Positions 1-10,033 are shown, numbered from the stretch's first letter. The stretch is 34,106 nt of DNA from JACKBJ01 sp964549495 (GCA_964549495.1 CAZJWJ010000054.1:1-34106), one strand, 5' to 3'. Notes: generated from the sequence alone by a model not told the origin. Numbers and translations are program-made.

Positions 1-72
1 GTTCGTCCGTCTCCGTCGGTTCGTCCGTCTCCGTCGGTTCGTCCGTCTCCGTCGGTTCGTCCGTCTCCGTCG
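1..72. repeat. 18-bp in-frame tandem repeat (four copies to the window edge)
   Basis: Four exact copies of an 18-base unit (gttcgtccgtctccgtcg) fill the first 72 bases. On the minus strand each unit encodes DEPTET. The unit is a multiple of three, so gain or loss of copies would change tail length without breaking the frame. The array probably continues outside the window. Confidence 0.9.
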
Positions 73-1108
73 GCTCCCAGGTCTCGGATGGCTCCGGCGT
101 CTCGCTCGGCGCATCGGTCTCCGTCGGCCCTGACGTGCCGTTCGGCGTGGGGGAGATCGATGGCCTCGTCGGGCTCGATGGCCGCGTCGGGTTCGGCGTC
201 CTCGTCGGGCTCGGCGGGCTCGGCGTCTTCGATGGCGCAATCGTCGTCGATGGCGAGGGCGAGGCCGCCGGCCGCTCGGGACTGGCGCTGGGCGACGCGA
301 CGGAGCGGGGCGTCGGCGTCGGGTTCGGTCCCCGGGTCGCCGTGGGTCCGGCGGTCGCGATCGGTTCCGCGGTCGGTCTCGCCGTGGCCTTGGGACCGGG
401 GCTTGGGCTCGGTTCGGCTGTCCTTGTCGCTTCCCGGCTTGCACTCGGTCCGGGACCGGGCGCAAGGGGCTCGGTTGCCGGCACGCGGGAGGCTCTCGGG
501 CTCGTCTCCGGATCCGGTTCGGGCGCGGAGGGTGTCGAGGACCGCCCAGCTCCGGCCTCCGATGCAGTCGGCCGCTCGGCCGCCTCGCGTGCATCGGGTG
601 CTGCGTCCAGACGCCTCATCGACTGGGCCGCATTCGAGGGCGCGCCGGGAGGCATCGGCAGTCCCCGCTCGGGGCGTGCCCTGTCTGCGGTCGAGCCCCC
701 GAGCGCGGCACCATTCTCCGGCGAGCCGGCCGTCGACCCGGTCGAGTCGGGCCGCACGCGCTCGCTCGGCGCTTCGCGATCCAGGAGCTCGACCGCCGCC
801 GGTCGAGAGAGGGACAAGATGCCGATCAGACCGATGACCACCATGCCGACCACGAAGGGACCGCGCCATCGCGGGCCGGCCTGCTGGCCGAGCTGCATCT
901 CGGCCGCCTGGGTCAGGAAGCGATCGCGCCCTCGCGCCGCGATATCGGGGCTCGGGCCCGTGGCCATCCCTCGCAGCCTCGCGTCGAGCGCCCGCACCGA
1001 GCGCTCGAGCTCATCGCGAGCATCTGCGTCGGATCGGGTCGATGGTCCGGCGGCCTCGATCGCGGCCAAGATCTCCGCCACCCTGCGCACTTCGTGCAGC
1101 TCGCTCAT
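1..1108 (-). CDS. Single-pass membrane protein with Pro/Thr/Ser-rich tail, probable sigma-factor partner (partial)
   Basis: The gene reads from an ATG at 1108 leftwards and is open to the window edge (at least 369 residues, C-terminus missing). Its ATG overlaps the TGA of the sigma factor gene as ATGA, which implies translational coupling. The protein begins MSELHEVRRVAEIL, has a charged cytoplasmic-type region of about 80 residues, one transmembrane segment near residues 83-103 (FVVGMVVIGLIGILSLS), then a very long disordered Pro/Thr/Ser-rich region that ends in the window with DEPTET repeats. The layout (short cytoplasmic part, one membrane span, outer tail, downstream of a sigma gene) is that of anti-sigma-like or DUF5667-type membrane partners. 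I see no DUF5666-like domain here, unlike the paired gene at 2870-4036. Holding the sigma factor at the membrane is an inference. Confidence 0.75.
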   Translation of the reverse strand, partial: MSELHEVRRVAEILAAIEAAGPSTRSDADARDELERSVRALDARLRGMATGPSPDIAARGRDRFLTQAAEMQLGQQAGPRWRGPFVVGMVVIGLIGILSLSRPAAVELLDREAPSERVRPDSTGSTAGSPENGAALGGSTADRARPERGLPMPPGAPSNAAQSMRRLDAAPDAREAAERPTASEAGAGRSSTPSAPEPDPETSPRASRVPATEPLAPGPGPSASREATRTAEPSPSPGPKATARPTAEPIATAGPTATRGPNPTPTPRSVASPSASPERPAASPSPSTTIAPSKTPSPPSPTRTPNPTRPSSPTRPSISPTPNGTSGPTETDAPSETPEPSETWEPTETDEPTETDEPTETDEPTETDE

Positions 1109-1743
1109 CGATCCACCTCCCCGCCCACCTGGTGCGCCAAGGCCGCTACCGCTCGCGCCTGCAGTTGCTTGACCGCCCCCTCGCTGCGCCCCATCACCTG
1201 CGCGCTGTCGCGGATCGACAAGCCGGCGCCATATCTCAAGGCGATCACCATCGACTGATCCTCGGTCAGGTTCTCGATCGCGGCTCGGACCCGATCCTGG
1301 CGCATGAGGGTCTCCGCCTTCGCATCCAAGCCATCCTCTACGGCCAAGACCACCTCGTCCAGACCCACCCGTGGACGACGGTACTGTTTCCGAATGTGAT
1401 CGGTGACGACGAAGCTGGCCACCCGAAAGAGCCAGCCCCCGAGATTGCGATTCGGACCCCGATCCGTTCGGAGCGCTTCGAGCAGGCGCAGGAAGACGTC
1501 CGCGCTCAGGTCCTCCACCGTCTCGGCCCCATGGATCTTCCAGGCGATGAATCGGTAGATCTTGGCATGATACCGGTCGTGAATCTCCGCCAGGGCAGCG
1601 GGTTCGAAAGCGCTCGCACGCTCCAGCAACCGCCGCTCGTCCGCTTCGACCGACGCGCGGCGCGGCCCGTGCTCGTCATCCCGGGTCTCCATGTCGGGGC
1701 CGCCGATCCGACCGCTCAGCGTGACTCGCATCGCGACCCCCAT
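1105..1743 (-). CDS. RNA polymerase sigma-70 family factor (small, ECF-like)
   Basis: This is a 212-residue protein with the two domains of a minimal sigma factor. A region 2 (FEPAALAEIHDRYHAKIYRF through AEDLSADVFLRLLEAL-like sequence with VEDLSADVF) occupies roughly residues 45-110. A region 4 helix-turn-helix (LTEDQSMVIALRYGAGLSIR followed by VMGRSEGAVKQLQARAV) lies near residues 160-205. It should direct RNA polymerase to a specific promoter set. The start is uncertain: ATG at 1743, 1731 or 1692 are all in frame; 1743 has a modest GAGAAA-type site before it. Its stop overlaps the start of the membrane protein gene by 4 bases. Region 4 is very similar to that of the divergent sigma gene at 2247-2873, so the two are paralogues. 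Confidence 0.9.
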   Translation of the reverse strand: MGVAMRVTLSGRIGGPDMETRDDEHGPRRASVEADERRLLERASAFEPAALAEIHDRYHAKIYRFIAWKIHGAETVEDLSADVFLRLLEALRTDRGPNRNLGGWLFRVASFVVTDHIRKQYRRPRVGLDEVVLAVEDGLDAKAETLMRQDRVRAAIENLTEDQSMVIALRYGAGLSIRDSAQVMGRSEGAVKQLQARAVAALAHQVGGEVDR

Positions 1744-2246
1744 CCATTTCTCGGCATGATCACTGGTACTCCGTCTGGAAGATCCCCGCGGGTAGCTGGT
1801 ACACCGCCTTCCGTGGATGTGACTGGTATATCGGCGCTGCGAATCGGCAGCTCTCTTCCCAGAGTCGACGAGCGGCCAAGAAGGTCACGCGCGTCTTCGA
1901 GATCCGCCCAGGTGCGGGCGCGTTCGCGCAGCTCCGGGCGAAGCCTCGTTCTCGGACGCCGCCCCATGGCCGAGGAAGCCATCCGCGTCTGGACTTCGAC
2001 GTGCACCGGCCCACCGCTACACTTCCGGGGATACCGGGGTCGCGTCAGCGCATCCACGATCCCGAATTCCCAAGCCGCTGCGCCCGGCTGCTTCCGATCG
2101 CCCACGGCGAGCGTCGATGACCTTCCTCCCGGATTCCGCGTGACCTTTTGGCGTCTCGCGCGACCTCATGGGACGAGGAGGCACGTCGCGCCGGTGACCG
2201 CGCCCTCGACGGATCGCGGTCCGGCTGGGAGGGATCCGTCTCGAAG
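1744..2246. other. Divergent intergenic region between two sigma factor genes
   Basis: About 500 bases separate the two divergent sigma genes. The only structure I can point to is a hexamer ctggta (TACCAG on the other strand) at 1763, 1796 and 1823, close upstream of the leftward sigma gene. No convincing sigma-70 promoter was read here. A weak minus-strand ORF at 1760-2014 passes through the repeats but has no recognisable domain. A longer reading of the rightward sigma gene from 2148 is possible, which would shorten this region. Confidence 0.5.
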
Positions 2247-2873
2247 ATGCTCGCGTCAAGCAGGCCGATGATCGGACAGAGAAGAGGCGAGGGCCGGGCG
2301 TCGACCGCGCAGGCGCTCGCGCCGGAGACGGGCGAGCGCGCCCTCGTGGACCGTGCCAGTCGCGGCGATCGACGCGCCCTGGCGCAGATCTTCGATACGC
2401 ATCACGACAGCGTCTACCGCTACATCCGCATGCGGGTGAGCGGTGACGCCCTGGCCGAAGACCTCAGCGCGGAGGTCTTCACGCGCTTGCTGCAGGCTTT
2501 TGGCAAGGGCAAAGGCCCACGCGACAGCCTGCGCGGTTGGCTCTACGGCGTGGCCGCCCATTGCGTGGCCGACCACCATCGCCGCGAAGGTCGGGCGCGC
2601 AAGCTCGATCCGGAGCACATGACCCCGGCCGCCGCAGTCGATCCCGAGCATTCGGCGGGGACGATGCACGACCTCGAAGGGCTGAGCGAGGCGCTCGGCG
2701 AGCTGACCGACGACCAGCAGCAGGTGATCGCCTTGCGCTACGGTTCGGAGATGAAGATCCGCGACGTGGCCGCGCTGATGGGCCGCAGCGAAGGCGCCAT
2801 CAAGCAACTCCAGGCGCGGGCGGTGGCGCGACTGGCCGAGTTGATGTCCCCACCCGGGGGTGAAGGCGCATGA
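2247..2873 (+). CDS. RNA polymerase sigma-70 family factor (paralogue of the leftward one)
   Basis: The gene encodes a minimal sigma factor. Region 2 is seen as LAQIFDTHHDSVYRYIRMRV and then ALAEDLSAEVFTRLLQAF; region 4 as LTDDQQQVIALRYGSEMKIR followed by LMGRSEGAIKQLQARAVARL. The reading frame is open from 2148, but the first 33 residues look non-conserved. I chose the ATG at 2247 because a GGGAGGGA stretch lies about 10 bases upstream; ATG 2268 is also possible. The gene ends in ATGA with the membrane protein gene at 2870, as in the divergent module. The sequence around region 4 matches the leftward sigma factor closely, which implies duplication followed by divergence of the partner tails. 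Confidence 0.88.
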   Translation: MLASSRPMIGQRRGEGRASTAQALAPETGERALVDRASRGDRRALAQIFDTHHDSVYRYIRMRVSGDALAEDLSAEVFTRLLQAFGKGKGPRDSLRGWLYGVAAHCVADHHRREGRARKLDPEHMTPAAAVDPEHSAGTMHDLEGLSEALGELTDDQQQVIALRYGSEMKIRDVAALMGRSEGAIKQLQARAVARLAELMSPPGGEGA

Positions 2874-4036
2874 CACCCGAACGCGAGACGCTCTTGATCC
2901 AGGCCCTCGACGAGCTCGAGGCCGGTCGGCGCCCGGAGGAGATCCTGGCCCGATATCCCGAGCATGCGGAGGCCTTGGCTCCGGCACTGCGGATGGCGGC
3001 GGCGCTGCGCGATCGCCAGATCGTGCCCGCGCCGTCCCTGCGCTCGGCCGCCCGGCGCGACTTCCTCGAGCAAGCGGCCGAGATCCTGCCCGCGCAAGAT
3101 GCCCTCGCTTCCTCGCAGCGTTCCCGTCCGAGCTGGCCCTGGAACCGGCTCGGTGCCTGGAGCACGGGCTTGGCTGCCACCGTCCTGGTGTTCCTCCTGC
3201 TGGGCACCAGCACGGTCTTCGCCGCCAGTCGCGCCCTGCCCGGCGAGCCACTCTACCCGATCAAGCGCAGTCTGGAACGAGCGCGTCTGTCCGCGGCGCC
3301 GACCGAGGGCCTGCGCCAGGCGGCCATCGATGCCATGACCCGGGCCCGCATCGACGAGGTCGAACGCCTGCTGGCGGAACCCGGCCGCGAAGCCGAGGTC
3401 TACTTCAGCGGACCGGTGGAGGACTTTGGCGAGGAGCGCTGGCGGGTGGGCGGCATCGAGCTGAGCATGCGCCCGGCCACCCTGGTGGTCGGCACGGCCG
3501 AGATCGGCGAGTGGGTCCACGTGAGGGGCGTGGTGCGCGAGGGACGGCTGCTGGCCGACGCCATCCTCTACGACAGCCAGGTCCCCTTCGAGCCCTCGGT
3601 CGATCCCTGGCCCACCCTGCAAGCCATCCCCAGCCGGCCGCCTGCCACGCCGGCCCCGGACGGCCGCCCGACGGCAACCCGAGATCGACCGTCCGGTGAC
3701 GAAGAGGCCAGCCCGGCCGGGACGAGCCCGATAATTCCGTCGACCTCCGGCCCATCATCGGCTGCGACGCTCGAACCTTCCGCCCCTTCGAGCGGAGCCG
3801 CGCCCGGCGCGCTCGCGCCCTCGGATCCGGACGAAGAGGAGGACGACGATCGAGGCGACGATGACGGCCGCGACGATCGCGGGGATGACGGCAGCGACGA
3901 TGATGACGACGATTCCGACAGCGATGACGGCACCGACGGCGACGACAGTGGTAGCGGCGGCGATGATGAGGATGATGACGACCGTAGCGACGACGACCGT
4001 GGCGACGACCGTGGCGACGACGATGACGATGGCTGA
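2870..4036 (+). CDS. DUF5667/DUF5666-type membrane protein with Asp-rich tail, probable sigma-factor partner
   Basis: This 388-residue protein starts MTPERETLLIQALDELEAGR and carries an N-terminal helical region with a PEHAEAL motif. One membrane span lies near residues 98-120 (LAATVLVFLLLGTSTVFAAS), followed by the typical LPGEPLYPIKRSLERARL segment of DUF5667 proteins. A DUF5666-like beta region follows at about 178-237 (VYFSGPVEDFGEERWRVGGI, then IGEWVHVRGVVREGRLLADA). The rest is Pro/Ser/Thr-rich and finally a strongly acidic tail of about 70 residues made mostly of Asp with Gly, Ser and Arg. The start overlaps the sigma gene stop (ATGA). The topology suits a membrane regulator whose outer part could bind cations or cell-wall material; that function is inferred. 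Such acidic tails are common in this family. Confidence 0.82.
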   Translation: MTPERETLLIQALDELEAGRRPEEILARYPEHAEALAPALRMAAALRDRQIVPAPSLRSAARRDFLEQAAEILPAQDALASSQRSRPSWPWNRLGAWSTGLAATVLVFLLLGTSTVFAASRALPGEPLYPIKRSLERARLSAAPTEGLRQAAIDAMTRARIDEVERLLAEPGREAEVYFSGPVEDFGEERWRVGGIELSMRPATLVVGTAEIGEWVHVRGVVREGRLLADAILYDSQVPFEPSVDPWPTLQAIPSRPPATPAPDGRPTATRDRPSGDEEASPAGTSPIIPSTSGPSSAATLEPSAPSSGAAPGALAPSDPDEEEDDDRGDDDGRDDRGDDGSDDDDDDSDSDDGTDGDDSGSGGDDEDDDDRSDDDRGDDRGDDDDDG

Positions 4037-4077
4037 TCGTCCCCCGACGAGGCTGGGCGCCCGCGGCGGGCGGGGGC

Positions 4078-4108
4078 TATACTTCGCCCCCCCTCGCCGC
4101 GGCGAGGG
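4078..4108 (+). promoter_or_regulatory. -10 box TATACT followed by an 18-bp perfect palindrome
   Basis: TATACT at 4078-4083 is followed seven bases later by CCCTCGCCGCGGCGAGGG at 4091-4108, a perfect palindrome placed where transcription should begin. No good -35 was seen. It could be an operator for the solute-binding protein gene or a 5' RNA hairpin. It is unlikely to be a terminator, since no T-run follows. Confidence 0.5.
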
Positions 4109-4146
4109 ACCCTAGACTGACGCCAACCAACCCTGTCCCGGTCTCC

Positions 4147-6129
4147 ATGTTGCCCTTTCTCCAATCGCGATCGAGATGCTCGCGCCACCTGGCGGTGGCC
4201 GTCTCTTCGATCCTGCTCCTCGCCGCCTGCGGCCAGCCCACGCCGACGCCCGGCCCGGGCATCTCCGGCACGGCCGTGCCGGAGGCCACCGCCAGCCCGG
4301 ACGAGGTGATCTGGGCCTTGGAGTCCGAACCGGTGACGCTGGACGCCGGCCGGCTGGCCCTGGACGAGACGCGCGGCGTGCTCGATCCGGCCGGCATGCA
4401 GGTGGCCGCCCAGATCTACGACCGGCTGGTCAGCTTCCGGCCCGGCACCACGCAGCTGGCGCCGGGCATTGCCCAGACCTGGCAGGCCAATCCCAGCGAG
4501 AACAGCTTCACCTTCACCCTGCGCGAGGGCCTGGTCTTCCACGACGGCACGCCCTTGGATGCGCGGGCCGTGGCCTGGAACCTCAACCGCTGGATGGACC
4601 CGGCGCATCCGCAGCACGACGGGGACTTCCGGGCCTGGGAAGGGCTCTTCGGCTACCTGGGACAGCAGGACGCCGAGGGCAACGACGCCTTCATCGTCGA
4701 ATCGGTCGAGGCCATCGGCCCCCTGCAGGTTCGCATCGAGCTGGTGGCGCCCTTCTCGCCCTTTCTGCAGCATCTGGCCATGGTGCCCTTCGGCCTCTCC
4801 AGCCCGACCGCGGTCGAGGCCCAGGACGAGGCCTACGGATCGGGCGGGGCCAACCTGCCGGTCGGCAGCGGCGCCTTTCGGGTCATCGCCTGGGACGAGA
4901 GCGGCATCCGCCTGATCCCCTTCGGCCGGCATTGGTCCGGCAGCCCGCGGGCCTCCGGCCTGCGCTTCGTGACGCTGCCCGATCCGGTCGAGCGCACCCA
5001 AGCCGTCGCCGAGGGGCGGGCGCACGGCGCCTCGCTCTCGGCCAGCCCGCCGGTCTCGGTCAGCCTGACCGCACCCGGGCTGCGGCTCTTGGCCCGGCCC
5101 TCGCGCAGCAGCGCCTGGCTGATGCTCGACCACAGCCGCCCGCCCCTGGACAACCCGCGCGTGCGGCAGGCGATATCGCTGGCCCTGGACCGGCAGAAGC
5201 TGGCCCAGGAGCATTTCGGACCGGCCAGCGAGCCGGCCGGCCAGCTCCTGCCACCGGGCTGGCTCGGCCATGCCGAGGACGTTGCGGCGCCGGCCCGCGA
5301 TCTGGACCAGGCCAAGCGGATCTTCGAGGAAGAGGGCATCGACGGCACCTTCCGCCTGAACATCTTCGTGCCCGAGGTGGCCCGCGGCTACCTGCCCGAT
5401 CCGGTCGGCACCGCCGAGTCCATCGGCGCCATGCTCGAAGAGCTGGGGATCACGCCCAGCGTCCGCGCCCTGGGCCTCAGGCAATTCCTCAGCGATCGCG
5501 AATCCGGCCGCTTCACGGCCTGGATCGGCGGCTGGGAAGCCCAGTCGCCCGACCCGGACAACCTCTGGTTCTTCCACTTCGGCATCCCCGGCCGCTTCGC
5601 CGCCGAGGGACATTACCAAAACGGGGACCTGGCCCGCTCGCTGACCGCCGCGCAGCGCATGGACACCGATTCGCGCCGCGAGGTCTACGAGGCCGCCGCG
5701 CGGACCGTCGACGCCGCGACGGCGCGCATCTTCCTGGCCCACGCCCGGCCGCTGGTGGTCGTCAACCAGCGCCTGCGCGGCCTGGAGCCGGGCGTGATGG
5801 GCTTCGACGATCTCTCGCAGGTCTCGCTGGGCCCCGAGCCGCCGGCCGGCGCCGAACGCCCCACCGATGGCACGCCCGACAGCGACATCCCGACCTCCGT
5901 ACCGCTCCAACCGGTCGAGGGCGAGGGCGAGGGCACGCCGACCGCCGGTCCCGATGCGGCGGCCGCCGAGGGCAGCCCGGGTCCCGAGTCCACAGCGGCC
6001 GACCAGCCGACGGCGGAGACCAGCCCGGAATCCCCGGCCGCCAACACCGACGACCCGGCCGAGACGGCCGGCCCCGAACCCGAGCCCGGCGCCGCGACCG
6101 AGACGCCCGGCGGCTTGGGCGATCCATAG
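4147..6129 (+). CDS. ABC transporter solute-binding lipoprotein, family 5 (peptide/nickel type)
   Basis: This 660-residue exported lipoprotein has a signal peptide ending in a lipobox (LLLAAC, Cys28). The body matches the family 5 extracellular solute-binding fold: MQVAAQIYDRLVSF, LAPGIAQTWQ, FTFTLREGLVFHDGTPLDAR and AVAWNLNRWMDP in the N-terminal half, then RVRQAISLALDRQKLAQEHF and a QSPDPDNLWFFHFG segment later. It would bind oligopeptides or another small solute outside the membrane and pass it to a permease. No permease or ATPase gene lies nearby, so it is an orphan here. After about residue 560 there is a long Pro/Glu/Thr-rich low-complexity tail of roughly 90 residues, which is not usual for the family. 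The start is the first ATG; its ribosome site is weak. Confidence 0.93.
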   Translation: MLPFLQSRSRCSRHLAVAVSSILLLAACGQPTPTPGPGISGTAVPEATASPDEVIWALESEPVTLDAGRLALDETRGVLDPAGMQVAAQIYDRLVSFRPGTTQLAPGIAQTWQANPSENSFTFTLREGLVFHDGTPLDARAVAWNLNRWMDPAHPQHDGDFRAWEGLFGYLGQQDAEGNDAFIVESVEAIGPLQVRIELVAPFSPFLQHLAMVPFGLSSPTAVEAQDEAYGSGGANLPVGSGAFRVIAWDESGIRLIPFGRHWSGSPRASGLRFVTLPDPVERTQAVAEGRAHGASLSASPPVSVSLTAPGLRLLARPSRSSAWLMLDHSRPPLDNPRVRQAISLALDRQKLAQEHFGPASEPAGQLLPPGWLGHAEDVAAPARDLDQAKRIFEEEGIDGTFRLNIFVPEVARGYLPDPVGTAESIGAMLEELGITPSVRALGLRQFLSDRESGRFTAWIGGWEAQSPDPDNLWFFHFGIPGRFAAEGHYQNGDLARSLTAAQRMDTDSRREVYEAAARTVDAATARIFLAHARPLVVVNQRLRGLEPGVMGFDDLSQVSLGPEPPAGAERPTDGTPDSDIPTSVPLQPVEGEGEGTPTAGPDAAAAEGSPGPESTAADQPTAETSPESPAANTDDPAETAGPEPEPGAATETPGGLGDP

Positions 6130-6139
6130 GAGCGATCGC

Positions 6140-6499
6140 ATGAACGAGCAGATCCCCGAGGCCGAAGCCAGCGTCGCCCGACCCGGCGGCGGCTCCGCGC
6201 TGCGCGAGCTGGCGCAAAACGGGCGCCTGGCCCTGCGCCTCCTGGGCGACGGCCGCGTGCCGCGCGCCGTCAAGGCCATCCCCATCCTGGCGCTGGTCTA
6301 CCTGATCTCACCGATCGACCTGATCCCGGATGCCATCCCGCTGCTGACCCAGATCGACGACTTGGCCATCATCCTGATCGCGCTGAAGCTCTTCATCGAC
6401 ATGGCCCCTTCGGAGGTCGTGGCCGAGCTGGAGGGCGGCCAGAGCGCGGGCGATGCCGAGGCGGCCATCGACGCGGACTACCGCGTTCGGGAGGACTGA
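6140..6499 (+). CDS. DUF1232 (YkvA-type) small membrane-associated protein
   Basis: This is a 119-residue protein with a DUF1232 core at about residues 44-90: VPRAVKAIPILALVYLISPI followed by DLIPDAIPLLTQIDD and a second hydrophobic stretch LAIILIALKLFID. The SPIDLIPD motif is the hallmark of the family, whose role is unknown. The start at 6140 has a GGAGCGA ribosome site, and only 10 bases separate it from the upstream stop, so it is probably cotranscribed with the solute-binding protein gene. Another small conserved gene follows after a new -10 box. Confidence 0.9.
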   Translation: MNEQIPEAEASVARPGGGSALRELAQNGRLALRLLGDGRVPRAVKAIPILALVYLISPIDLIPDAIPLLTQIDDLAIILIALKLFIDMAPSEVVAELEGGQSAGDAEAAIDADYRVRED

Positions 6500-6512
6500 G
6501 CCGGACGCGTGC

Positions 6513-6528
6513 TATACTCTGGAGCGTG
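6513..6528 (+). promoter_or_regulatory. -10 box TATACT placed for a leaderless message
   Basis: TATACT at 6513-6518 is followed by seven bases and then the GTG at 6526. Transcription normally begins 6-8 bases after the -10, so the message would start at or next to the start codon. No clear -35 was found. Confidence 0.5.
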
Positions 6529-7589
6529 ATCCGAGCCTTCTCGCCGCGCGACGTCCTGCGCTTGCACCGCCGCCAGGCGGTAGGGAGCGCCCTCGATCAC
6601 GAGGGCCTCGTCCTCAGCGGGCGCAGCCCCTTGCAGCATGCCCTCGGCAGCCTGGTGCCGGGCCGGCGCGGCCCCTATCGAACCTGGCTGCTCGAGCCCG
6701 AGGATGCCAGCCTGCCCGATGGCTTCCTGCAGGTGCGGCTGAGGATCGGCGGGCGGCATGCCGACCTGGTCTACGTCTCGCCAGGCCTGCACGCCGGTCC
6801 GCGAGCGGTGCTCAGCTGGCAGCGGCTCCTGCCCGAGACCTGCCACCAGCTCCCGCGGCTGGGCGTCGGCAGCCTCTTCGTGGCCGTCGACAGCGGGGAT
6901 GCCCTGGCCCGGCAGACCCTGCAGCAGCTGGGCTTTGCCAGGCTGGCCCAGGACAGGGTCTACGCCTCCGAAGGAGCAGAACGTACGACCGCCTCGGCTC
7001 GCGCGTCCAAGGCAGAGAAGGCCTCGGATCTCGAGGCGCCGCTCTACTGCCGGCCGGCCGCAACCGAGCATCTCGCGGACCTCGACCGGCTGGCCCGGAC
7101 GACCCTCCCACAGTTCGACGCCCACGAGCCGGGCGGCGGCCAATGGGCCAGCTACCCGATGGGCGGCCATCGCCTGCGAGCTCGGAGCTGGGTCTGGCTG
7201 GACGGTCACGGCGCCCTGCGTGCGGGCTGCCGGCTCTGCCAAGGGCCGACGGATCGCTGGATGGGCCTCGTGGTCGATGGCGAGTCGGGCGTCGATTCGA
7301 TCCTGGATCAGGCACTGCGCCTGGCCGAGCAGGCGGGGTCGGGACGGCTCTTCACCGCGGTCGGTTCCGATCGGCCGGCCTTGCACGCGGCCCTGCGCCG
7401 CCATGGATTCGAGCCGCTGGCCGACCGCAGCCACTTCGTCAAGCACCATACGGCCCGCGTGCTCGAGCCGAGCTGGCAGAAGCGCCAGGCCGGCGAGCAG
7501 GGCCTGGAAGCCATGCCCACCCGCTGCAGCCCGCCCGTGGCGGCCGCAGGGGAGCGGCACACCTCCGAACGATCAGGAGCGATGAGTCC

Positions 7590-7593
<4 letters not shown>
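6526..7593 (+). CDS. GNAT-like protein with two degenerate acetyltransferase-type halves
   Basis: This 355-residue protein is not assigned to a named family. The C-terminal half (about residues 180-310) ends like a GNAT acetyltransferase: LVVDGESGVDSILDQALRLA, then GRLFTAVGSDRPALHAALRR and HGFEPLADRSHFVKHHTARV. The N-terminal half has a similar but weaker pattern (FLQVRLRIGG, then GVGSLFVAVDSGDALARQTL and QQLGFARLAQDRVYA), so it reads as a tandem GNAT-like protein. The classic acetyl-CoA loop (Q/RxxGxG/A) is not visible in either half, so activity is doubtful. The GTG start lies directly behind a -10 box. The stop overlaps the TTG start of the next gene by four bases. The gene is probably in one unit with the Ycf45-like ATPase. 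Confidence 0.75.
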
Positions 7594-9326
<1,733 letters not shown>

Positions 9327-9342
9327 GCCGGGCGCGACCATC

Positions 9343-9999
9343 ATGCCCGGTGTCTTCGTCACCTTCGAGGGTCCGGAGGGTTCGGGGAAGACCACCCAGA
9401 TCCTGCGACTGGCCGCCGAGCTCGAGACCGATGGCCTGGCGGTCGTCGCCACCCGCGAGCCCGGCGGCACGACGGTCGGCGAGCGCATCCGCGGGCTGCT
9501 CCTCGATCTGGACGGCGGACCCCTGCAGCCCGAGACCGAGGTCTTGCTCTTCTGCGCGGCCCGGGCCGAGCTCTTGGCCCATGTGATCCGGCCGGCCCTG
9601 GCCACCGGCCACCTCGTGCTCTGCGATCGCTACGCCGACGCCACCCGCGCCTACCAGGGCCACGGCCGCGGCCTGGACGCCGAGCGCATCGAGGCCATCA
9701 ACCGGCAGGCCACCGGCGGGCTCGAGCCCGATCTGACCCTGCTGCTCGACCTACCCGTGGAGCGCGGCCTGGCCCGCCGGCGCCGGGAGGGCGAGGCCTG
9801 GAACCGCTTCGATGCCGCCAGCCTGGCCTTTCACCAGCGTGTGCGCCAAGGCTACCTGGAGCTGGCCGCCGCCGCGCCGGAACGCTTCGTGATCGTGGAT
9901 GCCGACCGCCCGCCCGGGGCGGTCTTCGAAGATCTGCGCGGGGCCCTGGAGCCGGCCTTGCGGCGGGCTGGACTTCGCCTGCCGCTTCCGGAAGAATAG
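9343..9999 (+). CDS. tmk: Thymidylate kinase
   Basis: The enzyme phosphorylates dTMP to dTDP with ATP, a required step for DNA synthesis. The 218-residue length is normal. The P-loop EGPEGSGKTT is at residues 9-18, TREPGGT follows, the DRY motif is at 95-97 in the segment LVLCDRYADATRAYQGHGRG, and the lid has RRREGEAWNRFD. The start at 9343 lies 16 bases after the R3H ATPase stop, so the two are probably cotranscribed; the ribosome site is weak, consistent with coupling. Guanylate kinase follows after 34 bases. Confidence 0.96.
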   Translation: MPGVFVTFEGPEGSGKTTQILRLAAELETDGLAVVATREPGGTTVGERIRGLLLDLDGGPLQPETEVLLFCAARAELLAHVIRPALATGHLVLCDRYADATRAYQGHGRGLDAERIEAINRQATGGLEPDLTLLLDLPVERGLARRRREGEAWNRFDAASLAFHQRVRQGYLELAAAAPERFVIVDADRPPGAVFEDLRGALEPALRRAGLRLPLPEE

Positions 10000-10033
10000 C
10001 CCTTCCCCAAGCGCGATCGAGGAGAGCCGAGCG

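Noticed and set aside
135..1172. Long plus-strand ORFs at the left end (for example 345 residues)
   Set aside because: They are shadows of the minus-strand Pro/Thr-rich gene; their sequence is Gly/Val or Arg/Ser filler and shows no domain.
1760..2014. 84-residue minus-strand ORF ending just before the sigma gene
   Set aside because: Arg/Ala/Cys-rich start, no domain and no ribosome site; its YQ repeats merely reflect the TACCAG hexamers.
4091..4108. Reading the palindrome as an intrinsic terminator of the DUF5667 gene
   Set aside because: It has no T-run and follows a -10 box, so an operator or leader hairpin fits better.
3568..6285. 905-residue minus-strand ORF across the binding-protein gene
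   Set aside because: Low-complexity Gly/Arg/Ala sequence complementary to a clear lipoprotein gene.
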